Assembly (NCBI RefSeq): GCF_004614165.1
Contig: NZ_SPVG01000279.1
Span: 1-44,727, forward strand
Origin: Duganella callida
Lineage (GTDB): Bacteria > Pseudomonadota > Gammaproteobacteria > Burkholderiales > Burkholderiaceae_D
Length of the DNA: 44,727 nucleotides
Direction: 5' to 3'
Made by a program: the position numbers and the translations under genes. A model generated the notes under the pieces. That model worked only from the letters and a program-made list of their open reading frames with translations, was not told the DNA's origin and did not search any database. This document shows, piece by piece, positions 43,359 through 44,727 of the stretch (position 1 is its first letter; every line of letters starts with the position of its first letter).

Positions 43359-44453
43359 TCAATGTTTTTTATGGCGGATCATCCAGCGCGGCGCCTTGAA
43401 ACGCACGATGCGCACGTAAATCCAGATGTAGCTGCCGATGAACAGCAGGCAGGACAGCATCAACACCCAGGTATGGCGCCAGAACACCGTGGCCGGGATC
43501 ACCGCCATCAGCGAGAACAGCCACAGATACGGCGAGGTCAGCGAATTGCGGCGGATCAGCGCGCGCGCCTCCTTGCGACCGACCGCCCACTGCACCACGC
43601 GGCGGAAAATCAGGCTGTGCAGGTGGATACCGTCCGGCATGGCCGGCGACTTGCCGCGCACGAACATGCGACGGTAGACCGAGAACAGCGTCTCGAACGC
43701 CGGATAAATCAGCAGCAACGCGGCATACCAGGTCGACACCTGCGGATTGCGCATCACCAGCAGCAGGGCCAGTTCGCCGAGCATGAAGCCGATGAAATAC
43801 GCGCCGCCATCGCCGAGGAAAATCAGGCCGACCGGATAGTTCCAGATCAGGAAACCGGCGGTGGCGCCAGCCACCATCAGCGCCGCGATCAGCACGAACA
43901 TGTCGTTGACCTGCAGCGCGACATAACCGAGCGACAGCAGCATGCAAATCACCACCACGCTGGCCAGGCCGTTGAAGCCGTCGATGATATTGACCGCATT
44001 GGCGATGCCGGCCACAGCCAGCACGGTCAGCGGCAGGGTCAGCCAGACGTAGGGCAGCGGCCAGACCGAGAACATCCAGTCGAGCCGGTCGATGCGGGCG
44101 TCGAGCAGGAAATAGCCGAGGGTGGCGGCGGTCATGGTCAGCAGCAGCCGGCGCAGCGCGGAGACGCGGCCGGTGTAGTCTTCGACGATGCCGCCGACGA
44201 AGGCCACCGAGGCGCAGGCCAGCAGCGACAGCAGCAACTGGCTCAGCACAGGCACGCGCCAGATGGAAATGGCCGAACTGAGCGCGACCGCCACAAAAAT
44301 CGGCAGCCCGCCGATGCGGGCGACATCATGGACGTGGACTTTTTGCACGCCATGGAAATCGGTGTCCAGGGCCGGACCGTGCAATCTCGCTTCTTTGATC
44401 ACCAACAGCGTCAACAGTGCGGAAGCGATAAAGCTCAGTAGGAAGGAAAACAT
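43359..44453 (-). CDS. WecA-like undecaprenyl-phosphate sugar-1-phosphate transferase (GT4 / MraY-WecA family)
   Basis: A protein of 364 aa with about 10-11 membrane segments. It transfers a sugar-1-phosphate to undecaprenyl phosphate to begin O-antigen or another envelope glycan. Landmarks are HDVARIGGLPIF near residues 40-52, NAVNIIDGFNGLAS with the catalytic Asp, a downstream FLGDGGAYFIGF, and MPDGIHLHSLIFRR. The exact sugar (N-acetylglucosamine or another) cannot be read. Start 44453 fits the N-terminal membrane helix. Confidence 0.9.
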   Translation of the reverse strand: MFSFLLSFIASALLTLLVIKEARLHGPALDTDFHGVQKVHVHDVARIGGLPIFVAVALSSAISIWRVPVLSQLLLSLLACASVAFVGGIVEDYTGRVSALRRLLLTMTAATLGYFLLDARIDRLDWMFSVWPLPYVWLTLPLTVLAVAGIANAVNIIDGFNGLASVVVICMLLSLGYVALQVNDMFVLIAALMVAGATAGFLIWNYPVGLIFLGDGGAYFIGFMLGELALLLVMRNPQVSTWYAALLLIYPAFETLFSVYRRMFVRGKSPAMPDGIHLHSLIFRRVVQWAVGRKEARALIRRNSLTSPYLWLFSLMAVIPATVFWRHTWVLMLSCLLFIGSYIWIYVRIVRFKAPRWMIRHKKH

Positions 44454-44514
44454 ATTCTTTTTAGAAGTCTGCGTTGTATCGCAACACGAAGCATTATCAT
44501 GACGCCAACTGCGG

Positions 44515-44543
44515 ATTGTACAGGATCGGCGGCATGATATCAG
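44515..44543 (-). promoter_or_regulatory. Candidate sigma70 promoter of the WecA-like gene
   Basis: On the minus strand CTGATA (44543-44538) and TACAAT (44520-44515) are spaced by 17 bases, matching 4 and 5 of 6 consensus positions. It lies about 62 bases before the start codon at 44453. It is a pattern match only. Confidence 0.4.
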
Positions 44544-44585
44544 CCGCGCCCCGGCTGGCTGAGCAAGCTTACCAATCGATACACT

Positions 44586-44637
44586 TCGGGGACAGACCAC
44601 GTTTTTGCAATATTGCGAAAACGTGGTCTGTCCCCGA
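44586..44637. repeat. Palindrome of the GGGGACAGACCACG family
   Basis: A 52-base palindrome centred at 44611/44612, exact except for one T-G position (44606/44617). Its arm TCGGGGACAGACCACGTTTT is followed by GCAAT/ATTGC in the centre. It lies just past the stop (44651) of the truncated minus-strand gene and upstream of the WecA-like promoter, so it may terminate the former. Confidence 0.93.
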
Positions 44638-44650
44638 GTTTCGCCGAATC

Positions 44651-44727
44651 TCAGCGCATGCAGAGGTGCAGCGCGGTTTTCCAGTCGGGCAGGTGGCAGA
44701 AGCGCGCCATCAGGCGCTCGGACGACA
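44651..44727 (-). CDS. 3' end of an unidentified gene (partial)
   Basis: The last 77 bases encode, on the minus strand, a C-terminus ending LPDWKTALHLCMR before TGA at 44653-44651. The frame is open to the window edge, codon use is GC-rich and the palindrome follows the stop closely, which fits a real gene end. The family cannot be told from 25 residues; an envelope polysaccharide gene is plausible by location. Confidence 0.55.
   Translation of the reverse strand, partial: SSERLMARFCHLPDWKTALHLCMR

Overview
The window looks like chromosome of a high-GC betaproteobacterium of the Oxalobacteraceae type (Massilia, Duganella or a close relative). The reasons are the gene order phoH-ybeY-corC-lnt followed by glyQ-glyS-gmhB-plsC, two PEP-CTERM proteins, a PAAR/type VI secretion cassette, TonB-dependent carbohydrate uptake, and palindromic repeats built on GGGGACAGACCACG. 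The genus is inferred from recognised families, not from a search. No rRNA, CRISPR array, prophage or insertion sequence with a transposase was seen.

Layout. 1-256: two tandem, identical tRNA-Met (CAT) genes, the first cut by the window edge, each followed by a terminator hairpin. 335-2562: a PAAR spike-tip protein, a DUF2515-like protein and a membrane-anchored protein, turning AT-rich from about 1430. 2997-10633 (+): a carbohydrate locus with a TonB receptor, a GH105 lipoprotein, a DUF2264 enzyme and a GH35 beta-galactosidase. 10777-12258: a MASE1-GGDEF diguanylate cyclase. 12270-17633: a PAS-AraC regulator divergent from a complete 4-hydroxyproline module (epimerase, three-subunit D-hydroxyproline dehydrogenase, deaminase). 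17726-22711 (-): an MHS symporter, a hexuronate-type MFS transporter, a secreted aldose 1-epimerase and a LacI regulator. 22785-25008: ChaN-like lipoprotein with a thioredoxin, a small PEP-CTERM protein and a DUF3224 protein. 25042-27929: a histidine kinase divergent from a small protein plus an HDOD protein. 27997-38674: an HTH-like regulator, then the phoH...plsC/YgjP housekeeping run, interrupted by an antisense YrhB/Imm35-like gene. 38663-39639: a PEP-CTERM protein and a zinc-ribbon microprotein. 39636-44453 (-): envelope polysaccharide genes (waaA, waaC, a phosphomannomutase, a WecA-like transferase) and the tail of one more gene.

Main idea. The 2997-22711 region joins exo-enzymes for galactose and uronic acid side chains, a uronate transporter, an aldose epimerase and full conversion of trans-4-hydroxyproline to alpha-ketoglutarate semialdehyde. 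Plant arabinogalactan proteins and extensins are hydroxyproline-rich glycoproteins whose glycans contain exactly these sugars. The region may therefore be a locus that consumes both the glycan and the backbone amino acid of such glycoproteins. This is inference from gene content.

A second theme is a family of near-perfect palindromes at 10635, 17636, 28589 and 44586. They lie between genes, with conserved outer arms and differing but still self-complementary cores.
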